DNA of 64,000 bases. It comes from G963663615 sp963663615 (lineage in GTDB: Bacteria > Bacteroidota > Ignavibacteria > Ignavibacteriales > Melioribacteraceae). The position numbers were made by a program, and so were the translations under genes. The notes beneath the pieces were generated by a model. That model did not search any database. It saw nothing but the letters and a program-made list of their open reading frames with translations, and had not been told where the DNA came from. The DNA lies in contig OY760517.1 of the NCBI GenBank assembly GCA_963663615.1, positions 2,728,001 to 2,792,000 of the forward strand. The letters are read 5' to 3'. Shown piece after piece: positions 35,081 to 43,539 of the stretch; the stretch's first letter is position 1; the number at the start of each line of letters is the position of its first letter.

Positions 35081-36523
35081 ATGAAAAGTAAACCGAACAA
35101 CGAAACTGCCAATTTCCTTGATAAGGAGTTTGAAAAAGCAGTAAAAATAGCAAGCGATTATTTTAACAACATTAATGAATACGATGTATTGCCAAAAATT
35201 TCCCCAGGCATGGTAAAAAATGCCCTACCCCATTCAATTCCTGAAGCAGGTGAAAATTTTGACAGTATTCTTGAGGATATGAAGGAAATAATTATTCCGA
35301 ACCTCACTCACTGGAACCATCCCGGATTTATGGCGTATTTTAACTCATCTTCATCTGGTCCTGGAATAATTGGGGAGTTTTTATCGGCAGTGTTTAATAC
35401 CAACCACATGGTATGGAAATCATCACCGGCATCGGCGGAACTTGAAGAAGTTACTCTCGGCTGGTTCAGGGAATTGATAGGTTTCGATAATTCATTCTAC
35501 CCTATCATTTACGATACTGCTTCGGTATCGACAATGCACGCTCTTGCTGCTGCTCGCGAAAACCTTAATCTTGATATTCGTAAGGAGGGTATTTTCGGAA
35601 GACAGGATTTACCGGCAATAGCATTATATTGTACTGAGCATACTCACTCCTCAATTGAAAAAGCAGCTATTCATCTTGGCGTTGGATTAAAACATATACG
35701 TAAAATTGAGTGTGATGAAAACTATTCCATGAATCCTAAAAAGCTTGAAGAAGCCATCAATAATGATATTGCAGAAAATATTATTCCCTTTGCTGTTGTA
35801 GCTACTATAGGAACAACTTCATTAACCAGTATTGATCCAGTTAATAAAATTGCGGATATATGTAATTTCTACAATGTTTGGTTGCATGTTGATGCTGCCT
35901 ATGCAGGCGTAACCGCTATGTTACCCGAGTTCAGGAAATATTTTGCGGGAATAGAAAAAGCTTCATCCATAGTGGTTAATCCGCACAAATGGATGTTTAC
36001 ACCAATTGATATAAGCGTATTGTTTATAAAGGACAGGGATACATTAAAAAATGCGTTCTCTCTTGTTCCCGAATACCTTAAAACTAGCGAAGATGATACA
36101 GCCATAAATCTGATGGATTATGGAATTCAGCTTGGGAGACGATTCCGGGCATTAAAATTTTGGTTTGTAATGCGTTATTATGGAAAAAGTGGATTGCAAA
36201 AAATTATATCGGACCATGTTAAAATTGCAAAAACATTTGCCAAAGGTATTGCATCAAACAGTAATTTGGAATTGTTTTACGATGTAAATTTTGCAACTGT
36301 TTGCTGGCGTGCCATTCCACAAAACTGTGAAGATGTAAATGTTTTTAATAAAAACCTGATGGAAAAAATAAATAGTACCGGCAAATTCTTCTTTTCCCAT
36401 ACGGTTATAAATGGTGTATATGTTATAAGAACCGTATTTTCAAGCTATTACCATACGAAAGAAGAAGCTACAAAGGCTCTTGAAATAGTAAAAAAAAGTT
36501 ATTCTGAATTAATTAACTCGTAA
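35081..36523 (+). CDS. PLP-dependent group II amino acid decarboxylase
   Basis: A 480-residue fold-type I PLP enzyme of the aromatic-L-amino-acid/glutamate decarboxylase group. Landmarks are the N-terminal THWNHPGFMAYF (76-87), the PLP-stacking HTHSS region (187-191), the pyridine-N-binding HVDAAYAG with D271, and the Schiff-base lysine K303 in NPHKWMF. The sequence looks closer to aromatic (DOPA/tryptophan/tyrosine) decarboxylases than to glutamate decarboxylases, but the substrate cannot be settled by eye. It converts an amino acid to its amine. Its neighbours RidA and MarC fit intermediate clean-up and export. Confidence 0.85.
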   Translation: MKSKPNNETANFLDKEFEKAVKIASDYFNNINEYDVLPKISPGMVKNALPHSIPEAGENFDSILEDMKEIIIPNLTHWNHPGFMAYFNSSSSGPGIIGEFLSAVFNTNHMVWKSSPASAELEEVTLGWFRELIGFDNSFYPIIYDTASVSTMHALAAARENLNLDIRKEGIFGRQDLPAIALYCTEHTHSSIEKAAIHLGVGLKHIRKIECDENYSMNPKKLEEAINNDIAENIIPFAVVATIGTTSLTSIDPVNKIADICNFYNVWLHVDAAYAGVTAMLPEFRKYFAGIEKASSIVVNPHKWMFTPIDISVLFIKDRDTLKNAFSLVPEYLKTSEDDTAINLMDYGIQLGRRFRALKFWFVMRYYGKSGLQKIISDHVKIAKTFAKGIASNSNLELFYDVNFATVCWRAIPQNCEDVNVFNKNLMEKINSTGKFFFSHTVINGVYVIRTVFSSYYHTKEEATKALEIVKKSYSELINS

Positions 36524-36535
36524 CAGAAAGGAATT

Positions 36536-37174
36536 ATGGATTTAATAGATTTTACAGTATTGGCGTTAACCTCATTATTTACAATGGTAAACCCTCTTAG
36601 TTTAATGACGGTTTACAACTCAATGACGGCAACCTTAAACAGTACCGAAGCCAGAAACGTAGCAATAAAAGCATCTGTAACAGCTATTGTTACACTAATT
36701 ATTTTTGCACTGCTTGGTAAATTTATTTTTGAACTGTTTGGTATTTCTGTAAATGCACTTAGAATTGTTGGGGGAATAATCTTTCTGTTTGTAGGTTACG
36801 ACATGCTTCAGGCAAGAATGGTGCGTACAAAAACCAGCGATGAAACTATTACCGAATTTGCCAACGATATTGCAATTACTCCTCTTGGCATACCAATGAT
36901 ATGTGGTCCGGGTGCAATAACTGTAGTAATGATTTTAATGAACGACTCGAAAACAATTGAACACAAGCTTATCCTTCTTGCTGCAATAATAGTTGTAATG
37001 AGCATTAACCTTGTATTTATGCTGGGTTCACGTAAAATACTTGCATTTATAGGAACAAATGGTAATAAAGTAATGATGCGTGTAATGGGTTTGATAGTAA
37101 TGGTTATTGCAATTGAGTTTTTTCTGAGTGGTATTAAAACTTTTATAGGTGATATTCTAAAAGAAATAAAGTAA
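36536..37174 (+). CDS. MarC-family membrane protein
   Basis: A 212-residue protein with six membrane helices of the MarC family, carrying the TPLGIPMICGPGAI signature near 118-131 and an N-terminal VNPLSLMTVY near 19-28. Despite the old name, the family is not linked to multidrug resistance; an archaeal member transports small neutral amino acids. It ends the ridA-hydrolase-decarboxylase-marC cluster (12-base gap), so amino acid or amine transport is a reasonable inference. Confidence 0.85.
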   Translation: MDLIDFTVLALTSLFTMVNPLSLMTVYNSMTATLNSTEARNVAIKASVTAIVTLIIFALLGKFIFELFGISVNALRIVGGIIFLFVGYDMLQARMVRTKTSDETITEFANDIAITPLGIPMICGPGAITVVMILMNDSKTIEHKLILLAAIIVVMSINLVFMLGSRKILAFIGTNGNKVMMRVMGLIVMVIAIEFFLSGIKTFIGDILKEIK

Positions 37175-37175
37175 A

Positions 37176-37205
37176 GCTGTTATATACCTCCGGCTATATA
37201 ACAGC
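37176..37205. terminator. Shared hairpin terminator between marC and the cold-shock gene
   Basis: A perfect 11-base stem GCTGTTATATA (37176-37186) with TATATAACAGC (37195-37205) and an 8-base loop lies between two convergent genes. The minus strand has a better T-rich tail (TTTACTTTATTT) than the plus strand (GTTTA), so it probably serves the cold-shock gene best and marC as well. Confidence 0.75.
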
Positions 37206-37225
37206 GTTTACATTGCGTAACAAAT

Positions 37226-37438
37226 TTATTGTATAACGTTTACCTGAAAAGCCTGAGGTCCTTTCTGACCATCTTCAACAGTAAATTCTACTTTCTGACC
37301 TTCAAGTAGTTCCTTAAATCCTTCTGACATAATTGCAGAAAAATGAACGAATATATCTGTACCATCGTCACGGGTAATAAATCCGTAACCTTTTTTCTTA
37401 TCGAACCATTTTACGGTTCCTGTAACTAATTGACTCAT
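37226..37438 (-). CDS. Cold-shock domain protein (CspA family)
   Basis: A 70-residue single cold-shock domain: GTVKWFDKKKGYGFI with RNP1 and DIFVHFSAI with RNP2, followed by the usual EGQKVEFTVEDGQKGPQAFQV in parts. It binds single-stranded RNA and DNA and acts as an RNA chaperone. I chose the ATG at 37438, which follows GGAGG by 10 bases; the in-frame extension upstream is not coding. The upstream 290 bases (37439-37730) are gene-free and may include its untranslated leader and promoter. I see no distinct element there. Confidence 0.95.
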   Translation of the reverse strand: MSQLVTGTVKWFDKKKGYGFITRDDGTDIFVHFSAIMSEGFKELLEGQKVEFTVEDGQKGPQAFQVNVIQ

Positions 37439-37730
37439 ATTAAATGTACCTCCAAATAGAAAAATATCTAACATTGATACCGAACAAAGCAATTCAACAC
37501 CAAATATTCCGGAGGAAACAAATAATGTTGTAATTAAATTGAAATATCAACAAGTAAATAATAAAAAATTATATTGAGTAATCAAATTAAATTCTTTTTT
37601 TCCCTTTTTTTTGATTATCTTTTTTTGAATAATGTAGATTTTTAATATAAAATTTGATCAAAACTTACAATGTTATGTACTTTTCTTACGGGATCCCAAA
37701 ATTTTATTTAACAAAAACTAAAGGTAAAAT

Positions 37731-39047
37731 ATGAATTTTAAAGGGTTATTTATCTTTATTGCACTTTTAATGGCATCAAATGGCTTTGCCAAAAATATCG
37801 AGTTCGAAGAATTCGACCTTCCAAACGGCTTGCATGTTATTATGCATAAAGACGACTCAACTCCTATTGTTGCAGTTACTGTAACTTACCATGTTGGTTC
37901 TAAAAACGAACATCCTGAACGAACCGGTTTCGCTCACTTTTTTGAACACCTTATGTTCGAAGGTTCAAAATATATTGAACGTGGAAAGTTCGACAAACTT
38001 GTACTTGGCAATGGCGGTACTCTAAATGCAAATACTTCATGGGATAGAACTTTTTATTACGAAATTCTTCCTTCTAACCAGCTTGAACTTGGTTTGTGGC
38101 TTGAAGCCGAAAGAATGCTTCATCTTAAAATTGATACTGTTGGTGTTGAAACCCAGAGAAAAGTTGTTAAGGAAGAGAGGAAACAACGCCTTGATAACCA
38201 GCCTTACGGTTCAATTTTAGAACAAACTTTTGCACATGCATATAAAGTACACCCATACCGCTGGATCCCAATTGGTTCGGTACAGTATATTGACCAGGCA
38301 ACTATTGATGAATTTATTGCTTTCCATGATTCATTTTACGTACCTAACAATGCTACCCTTTCAATTGCCGGTGATATTGATTACGACAAAACAAAAGAAT
38401 GGGTAACAAAATATTATAAAGATATTCCAATGGGTAACAAAATTGAAAGACCTACCGAAGTTGAACCTCCTATGGAAGGTGTTGTAAGAGATACCGTTTA
38501 TGATAATATTCAGCTTCCGGCAGTTATTCATGCATATCATATGCCTGCCCAGGGTACAAAAGATTATTATGCTATTGATATGCTTACTACCCTGCTTTCA
38601 CGTGGTAAAAGCTCCCGAATTTACAAGGAAGTAGTTGATAACAAACAACTTGCAGTACAGGCAGTATCTGTTCCTCTTGCACTTGAGGATCCGGGTCTTT
38701 TCGTTTCTTTCGGTATTGTTAATATGGGTGTATCGCCTGATTCATTAAGTGATGCTCTTGATACTGAAATTATAAAAGCACAAAACGAGCTTATCACTGA
38801 AAAAGAATTCCAGAAACTTCGTAACCAGATTGAAAACGATTTTATCAGCAGCAACTCAACTGTATCGGGTATTGCCGGCTCTCTTGCCAACTACCACGTT
38901 TACTTTGGTGATGCTGATCTTATTAACAATGAAATAGACAGATATATGGATGTTACCAGAGAAGATATTAAGCGTGTTGCTAACAAATATCTTACTCTCG
39001 ATAAAAGAGTTGTCCTATATTATTTACCAAAATCAGAAAAAAAATAA
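37731..39047 (+). CDS. M16 zinc peptidase, catalytic subunit
   Basis: A 438-residue exported peptidase (signal peptide about 1-20). The inverted zinc motif HFFEH (H69, E72, H73) and a downstream glutamate in the VVKEERKQRLDN region (about 143-154) give the full M16 active site. A second, inactive half follows, as in pitrilysin-family subunits of this size. It is 30 bases upstream of a non-catalytic partner, so the two likely form a heterodimeric peptidase in the periplasm or outer membrane that degrades oligopeptides. Confidence 0.93.
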   Translation: MNFKGLFIFIALLMASNGFAKNIEFEEFDLPNGLHVIMHKDDSTPIVAVTVTYHVGSKNEHPERTGFAHFFEHLMFEGSKYIERGKFDKLVLGNGGTLNANTSWDRTFYYEILPSNQLELGLWLEAERMLHLKIDTVGVETQRKVVKEERKQRLDNQPYGSILEQTFAHAYKVHPYRWIPIGSVQYIDQATIDEFIAFHDSFYVPNNATLSIAGDIDYDKTKEWVTKYYKDIPMGNKIERPTEVEPPMEGVVRDTVYDNIQLPAVIHAYHMPAQGTKDYYAIDMLTTLLSRGKSSRIYKEVVDNKQLAVQAVSVPLALEDPGLFVSFGIVNMGVSPDSLSDALDTEIIKAQNELITEKEFQKLRNQIENDFISSNSTVSGIAGSLANYHVYFGDADLINNEIDRYMDVTREDIKRVANKYLTLDKRVVLYYLPKSEKK

Positions 39048-39077
39048 TTAACCTGATCTATTCTCATGGAGATAAAA

Positions 39078-41147
39078 ATGTTAAAAAAAGTTTTAGTTTT
39101 ATTCTTAATAGCTGTTTCATTTAATTTTGCACAGCTCGATAGAAGCAAAATACCGGCAGCTGCACCTGCTCCGGAAATTAAAATTGGTGATATTGAATCT
39201 TTTCAACTGGATAACGGACTAAAGGTTTTTGTTGTTGAAAACGACAAACTGCCACGTATTACATTTTCTATTCAGTTCGACCGTGACCCTGTGTTTGAAG
39301 GTGAAAAAACCGGTTATGTTTCTCTTGCAGGTAGCCTTATTGGTACGGAAACAACAAACAGATCGAAAGACGAATTAAACGAAGCAATTGATTTTATTGG
39401 TGCATACATTAATACTTCTGCTAATGGTATTAGCGGTGGTTGCCTTTCAAAACATAAGGAAGAACTTTTTGAGCTTGCTTCGGATGTAGCAAAAAACTCC
39501 GTATTTACACAGGAAGAACTTGATAAACTGGTTAAAAGAAGTTTATCCGGTTTGCAGGCTGCCAAAGATAATCCAAGTGCTATTGCAAGTTCTGTAAGAC
39601 GTGCTCTTATTTATGGCAAGGATCACCCGTACGGTGAAATTGAAACTGAAGAATCAATTAAAAACGTAACTCTGGATGATTGCAAAAGCTATTATAATAC
39701 ATACTTCAAACCTAATATAGCCTACATGGCTATTGTTGGCGATATTTCTGTTGGTGATGCCGAAGATTTAGTTGAAGAATATTTTGCTGACTGGAAACAG
39801 GCAGAAGTAAAACCAATGTCATATAGCTCACCAAAAGCTCCACTAATCAGAAAGGTTGCACTTGTTGACCGCTCAACCTCAGTACAGTCTGTTATAAATG
39901 TTACTTATCCGATAAATCTGCCAAAAGGTCATAAGGATTTAAGTGCAATAACAGTAATGAACGAATTGCTTGGTGGTAACTTTTCCTCAAGATTTATGCA
40001 AAACCTTCGTGAAGATAAAGCTTACACGTATGGTGCACGTTCTACGATTTCCAGCGATGAAATTGTTGGACATTTTACTGCTAACTGCGAAGCCCGTACA
40101 GAAGTTACCGATAGTGCAATTACCGAATTTCTTTACGAAATGAATAGAATGATTAAGGAACCTATTAGCGAAAAAGAACTTGTAGCAACCAAAAACTACC
40201 TTAGTGGTTCTTTTGCCCGTTCTCTTGAAAACCCTGGTACGGTTGCAAGCTTTGCAATTAGTACGGTTAGATATAACCTTCCTGAAGATTATTATACAAA
40301 CTATCTTAAAAGACTTAGTGCTGTTACTATTGAAGATGTTCAGGCAGTTGCTAAAAAATATCTTAAGCCTGATAACTGCTACGTATTTGTGGTTGGTAAT
40401 GGTGATGAAATTGCTGATAGACTTAAAAACTTTAGTCCGGCTTACAAAATTAAATATTACGATTACAAGGGTGACGAAGTTGATCCATCAGCCAAACTTG
40501 TACCGGAAGGTATGACAGGAATGGATGTAATTAGCAAGTACATCGAAGTTACAGGTGGCAAGGAAGCTTATTCGTCATTAAAAGATTTATCAATGGAATT
40601 ATCTTCGGAAATGGCTGGAATGAAGATCAGTGTAAAAATTGATCGTAAAGCTCCAAACAAATTCTTTACCGAAATTGCATTCCCAATGGGTAAACAGGTA
40701 ATTGTTTTTGATGGTGAAAAAGGTAAAATGTCTGCAATGGGTAATGAAATGCCGTTACCGGAAGAACAGGCTGAAGGAATTAAATTACTTGGCTTCCCTT
40801 CTTCAATTATGCATCTTGAAGAAAATGGAATAAAAGCAGAGCTTACTGGTGCTGAAAATATTGATGGTAATAATGCCTACAAGGTTGTGCTTACTTTACC
40901 AAGTGGTAAAACCAAAACTCAGTTTTATGATGTTGAAACCGGTTTGAGAGTACGAGAAGTTGAAACTCAGGATACACCGCAGGGTCAGATGACACAAACC
41001 AGTAACCTTGGTGATTACAAGGAAGTAGCTGGTATTAAATTTGCCCATACACAAACTATTCAGATGGGACCACAGCAGCTTGTAATGAAAGTTAACAGTA
41101 TTAAAGTTAACGAAGGTGTTGACGACAAAATTTTTGAAGTTAAATAA
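39078..41147 (+). CDS. M16-family non-catalytic partner with a C-terminal lipoprotein-carrier-like domain
   Basis: A 689-residue exported protein (signal peptide about 1-19). Residues about 40-455 are M16-like, but the HxxEH motif is absent (the matching region reads SLAGSLIGTETT), so it is the regulatory/substrate-binding half. Residues about 480-689 form a separate beta-rich domain resembling outer-membrane lipoprotein-sorting (LolA-like) folds (ISKYIEVTGGKEAY, then EVAGIKFAHTQTI). I chose the ATG at 39078 because GGAG lies seven bases upstream. It follows the active M16 gene by 30 bases and is ended by a strong terminator. Confidence 0.88.
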   Translation: MLKKVLVLFLIAVSFNFAQLDRSKIPAAAPAPEIKIGDIESFQLDNGLKVFVVENDKLPRITFSIQFDRDPVFEGEKTGYVSLAGSLIGTETTNRSKDELNEAIDFIGAYINTSANGISGGCLSKHKEELFELASDVAKNSVFTQEELDKLVKRSLSGLQAAKDNPSAIASSVRRALIYGKDHPYGEIETEESIKNVTLDDCKSYYNTYFKPNIAYMAIVGDISVGDAEDLVEEYFADWKQAEVKPMSYSSPKAPLIRKVALVDRSTSVQSVINVTYPINLPKGHKDLSAITVMNELLGGNFSSRFMQNLREDKAYTYGARSTISSDEIVGHFTANCEARTEVTDSAITEFLYEMNRMIKEPISEKELVATKNYLSGSFARSLENPGTVASFAISTVRYNLPEDYYTNYLKRLSAVTIEDVQAVAKKYLKPDNCYVFVVGNGDEIADRLKNFSPAYKIKYYDYKGDEVDPSAKLVPEGMTGMDVISKYIEVTGGKEAYSSLKDLSMELSSEMAGMKISVKIDRKAPNKFFTEIAFPMGKQVIVFDGEKGKMSAMGNEMPLPEEQAEGIKLLGFPSSIMHLEENGIKAELTGAENIDGNNAYKVVLTLPSGKTKTQFYDVETGLRVREVETQDTPQGQMTQTSNLGDYKEVAGIKFAHTQTIQMGPQQLVMKVNSIKVNEGVDDKIFEVK

Positions 41148-41169
41148 GCTGGCACCAAATTATTTTTTT

Positions 41170-41202
41170 AAGGGTAATCATTTTATGGTTACCCTTTTTT
41201 TT
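41170..41202 (+). terminator. Rho-independent terminator
   Basis: The stem AAGGGTAA (41170-41177) with TTACCCTT (41189-41196) is followed by T-run to 41202. It ends the M16 pair operon. Confidence 0.92.
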
Positions 41203-41252
41203 GAACACAATGTTATTCGGGCATTTTGTTCATAAATATTTGCTAACCTAAA

Positions 41253-41807
41253 CTAAAAGTAAATTAGCAAAAATACGATTGGCAACAACAATCCCAATCC
41301 AACAAACCATTTACCCCTGCCGCTAAATCCCTTTTTCCCCTTAATCATAAACATACCCGAAAATGCAAGAAATATTAGTGAAAGAGCAAAAATATCAGCA
41401 ATCCAAGTCCAAATTTCTTTAGGCACATTAAGATGAAGAAAATTGAAAGAACGCAATACCGGTCTGTTTTTGGTAGCCTCAACAACAGCATTACCAGTTT
41501 CCAGGTTAAGTCTTACAGTAGTCAACTCATAGAAGAGGTCAATCTCTGCCGGAGAACTTTTAAATTCGCTTAAATATTTTGCTTCTATATTAAGCTGTTT
41601 GGTTACAAACTCAACAAGAGCCTCAGTAGTTAAATTTGAGTCAGAAGGTATATCGAGCTTAACCTCCTTACGCTCAACAACGTAATTCGGATTCCAATCT
41701 CGTGTATGGTTAACCGCAATGCCGGACACAGAATAAATAACCGTGAGGGCAACGAAAAAATAGCCAATATCCCTGTGAGTAATCCTTAAAAACTTTCTAA
41801 TCTTCAT
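41253..41807 (-). CDS. PepSY-associated membrane protein
   Basis: A 184-residue membrane protein of the PepSY-associated TM type. A first helix (about 15-32, following RKFLRITHRDIGYFF with its conserved His) is followed by a periplasmic PepSY-like region (about 40-125), then two C-terminal helices (about 132-155 and 165-182). Related proteins take part in iron or metal uptake or in diheme membrane reduction. The His residues near helices (H12, H125) could bind heme. I chose the ATG at 41807 over a TTG two codons upstream. The minus-strand DUF4920 gene is upstream, but a terminator separates them. Confidence 0.7.
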   Translation of the reverse strand: MKIRKFLRITHRDIGYFFVALTVIYSVSGIAVNHTRDWNPNYVVERKEVKLDIPSDSNLTTEALVEFVTKQLNIEAKYLSEFKSSPAEIDLFYELTTVRLNLETGNAVVEATKNRPVLRSFNFLHLNVPKEIWTWIADIFALSLIFLAFSGMFMIKGKKGFSGRGKWFVGLGLLLPIVFLLIYF

Positions 41808-41829
41808 AAGCAATAAATAATAGGTATCA

Positions 41830-41861
41830 TAAAAAAAAACGCCATGGCAAGTCCATGACGT
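41830..41861 (-). terminator. Rho-independent terminator
   Basis: On the minus strand ACGTCATGG (41853-41861) pairs with CCATGGCGT (41839-41847), with one mismatch, and is followed by a run of nine T. It ends the DUF4920 gene transcript. Confidence 0.88.
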
Positions 41862-41898
41862 TCAAATATATTCAAAATGTAACTATATCCAATGGCGA

Positions 41899-42390
41899 TT
41901 AGCTAATTTTTGCACCAAGACCTTTAATCTGGTAAACTTTTTTTTCAACTTTATCGCCACAGCAAGGAGCACCGGCAGCAGCTTTTTCTTCAGTTTTCAT
42001 TGCAGCTTTTTTTTCAGATTTATCTGAGCAACCACCACATGAAGGGGTTGATTTAACAACTTTAACTTCAAGAACACCTTCTACTACAGCTTTTTTACCA
42101 ACTGCTTCAACAGGAAATACAATTTCGCCATCATTTACCTTAACACGAATTTTTTCATATTCCTTGTCGCTCTTAAGATCAATCCAGCAACCTTTATGTG
42201 AGCAAACGCTAACAACGGTACCTTCAACCTGTACCTTTTTGCCAACAAATTGTTCAGGGTTTTTCATTAGGTCTGATATGTTTGTTTTTTCGTTAAGTGT
42301 AAGTTCCTTACCATACTGTTTTGAATCGCCAGCCACGATCACAACAGACAAAACAATCATAAACAGGAACATTTTTTTTAACATTGTCAT
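41899..42390 (-). CDS. DUF4920-type secreted protein with a cysteine-rich tail
   Basis: A 163-residue exported protein (signal peptide about 1-20). The core (about 30-110) is a small OB-like fold with the VGKKVQVEGTVVSVC-SHKGCW region, whose Cys-x-His-x-x-Cys arrangement could bind metal. A lysine/alanine-rich segment with CGGC and CC (about 118-145) follows, which also suggests metal (for example copper or iron) binding. The family is named but its function is not established. GGAG is six bases upstream of the ATG. A second Met two codons later is possible. Confidence 0.7.
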   Translation of the reverse strand: MTMLKKMFLFMIVLSVVIVAGDSKQYGKELTLNEKTNISDLMKNPEQFVGKKVQVEGTVVSVCSHKGCWIDLKSDKEYEKIRVKVNDGEIVFPVEAVGKKAVVEGVLEVKVVKSTPSCGGCSDKSEKKAAMKTEEKAAAGAPCCGDKVEKKVYQIKGLGAKIS

Positions 42391-42486
42391 AAATAACTCC
42401 TACATGTTTAGTATATGTTAGAAATAAAAAATATATTTGTTGTAATATTTATCATTTAATTTAACAAGATATTCGGACAATATATC

Positions 42487-43539
42487 ATGAACAGGCGCAC
42501 ATTTATCCGATCTACTTCGTTACTTTCACTACTTCTACTACAAGGGAACAAATTTGGTTTCCAAAATACAACAAAAAATGAAATAATAAAGCCAAAAAAA
42601 ATCAAAAAAGGAGATACAGTCGGAATTATTTCCCCAGCCGGACACATGAGGCAGGAATTGCTGGATGAAACGATTGAAAATCTCGATAAGCTAGGACTAA
42701 AATCATACTATACCGACAGACTTGTACAAAAATACGGATACCTCGGTGGAAGTGATGAGGATCGTGCAAAAGATGTTATGCACATGTTTGAGAACGACAA
42801 GGTTGACGCAATTATTTGTGCCCGTGGTGGTTACGGCTGTGCACGTATGATTGATCTGCTTGATTACGATGTAATAAAAAAGAATCCAAAGGCACTGGTT
42901 GGGTATAGCGATATTACTGCCCTGCTTTATGCAATTTTTGCAAAAACCGGACTTGTCTGCTTTCACGGACCTGTTGGTACTTCCACTTTTAATGAGTTCT
43001 CAACCAAATATTTTACCGAAGTATTAATGGATACAAAATCCAAAACGGTTATGACTTGCTCTGAGGAAGATGCGAAAAAAGATGATATTGAATTTCAACA
43101 ATATGGAATTCACGAAGGCAAGGCTACAGGTCAGCTTGTTGGCGGAAATCTTGCCATTGCCGTTTCTATGGTTGGAACCCCGTATGATATTGATTACCGC
43201 AATAAACTTGTTTTTCTTGAAGAAATAGGTGAAGACCCTTACCGTGTTGACCGTATGCTTACGCAGATGAAACTTGCCGGCAAATTTGATGGTATTAAAG
43301 GTATTGCACTCGGTATATTCAAGGATTGTACTCTTGATGAGGAAGAAAAGAAAAAAGGAACTTCTCTTACCTTGCATGAAGTTTTCCATGATGTTCTTGG
43401 CGATATTAAAGTGCCTATGATGTATGGCTATTCATTTGGACATATTGAAAACAAGTTTACTATGCCTTTTGGTATCAATGCAACTATGAATACCTATTTT
43501 AAAACAATAACCTTAAATGAAAGTGCAGTAACCGAATAA
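42487..43539 (+). CDS. LD-carboxypeptidase (S66 muropeptide peptidase)
   Basis: A 350-residue enzyme of peptidase family S66 that removes the terminal D-Ala from tetrapeptides in peptidoglycan recycling. The catalytic triad is visible: Ser141 in GYSDIT, a Glu in LEEIGEDPYRVDRM (245/246) and His319 in SFGHIENKFT. The N-terminus reads MNRRTFIRSTSLLSLLLL, a twin-arginine-like signal, so it would be exported, unlike cytoplasmic E. coli LdcA. Its stop overlaps the priA start by one base (TAATG). Confidence 0.88.
   Translation: MNRRTFIRSTSLLSLLLLQGNKFGFQNTTKNEIIKPKKIKKGDTVGIISPAGHMRQELLDETIENLDKLGLKSYYTDRLVQKYGYLGGSDEDRAKDVMHMFENDKVDAIICARGGYGCARMIDLLDYDVIKKNPKALVGYSDITALLYAIFAKTGLVCFHGPVGTSTFNEFSTKYFTEVLMDTKSKTVMTCSEEDAKKDDIEFQQYGIHEGKATGQLVGGNLAIAVSMVGTPYDIDYRNKLVFLEEIGEDPYRVDRMLTQMKLAGKFDGIKGIALGIFKDCTLDEEEKKKGTSLTLHEVFHDVLGDIKVPMMYGYSFGHIENKFTMPFGINATMNTYFKTITLNESAVTE

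Noticed and set aside
36536..37174. Multiple antibiotic resistance protein
   Set aside because: The MarC family name is historical; nothing in the sequence or context supports drug resistance.
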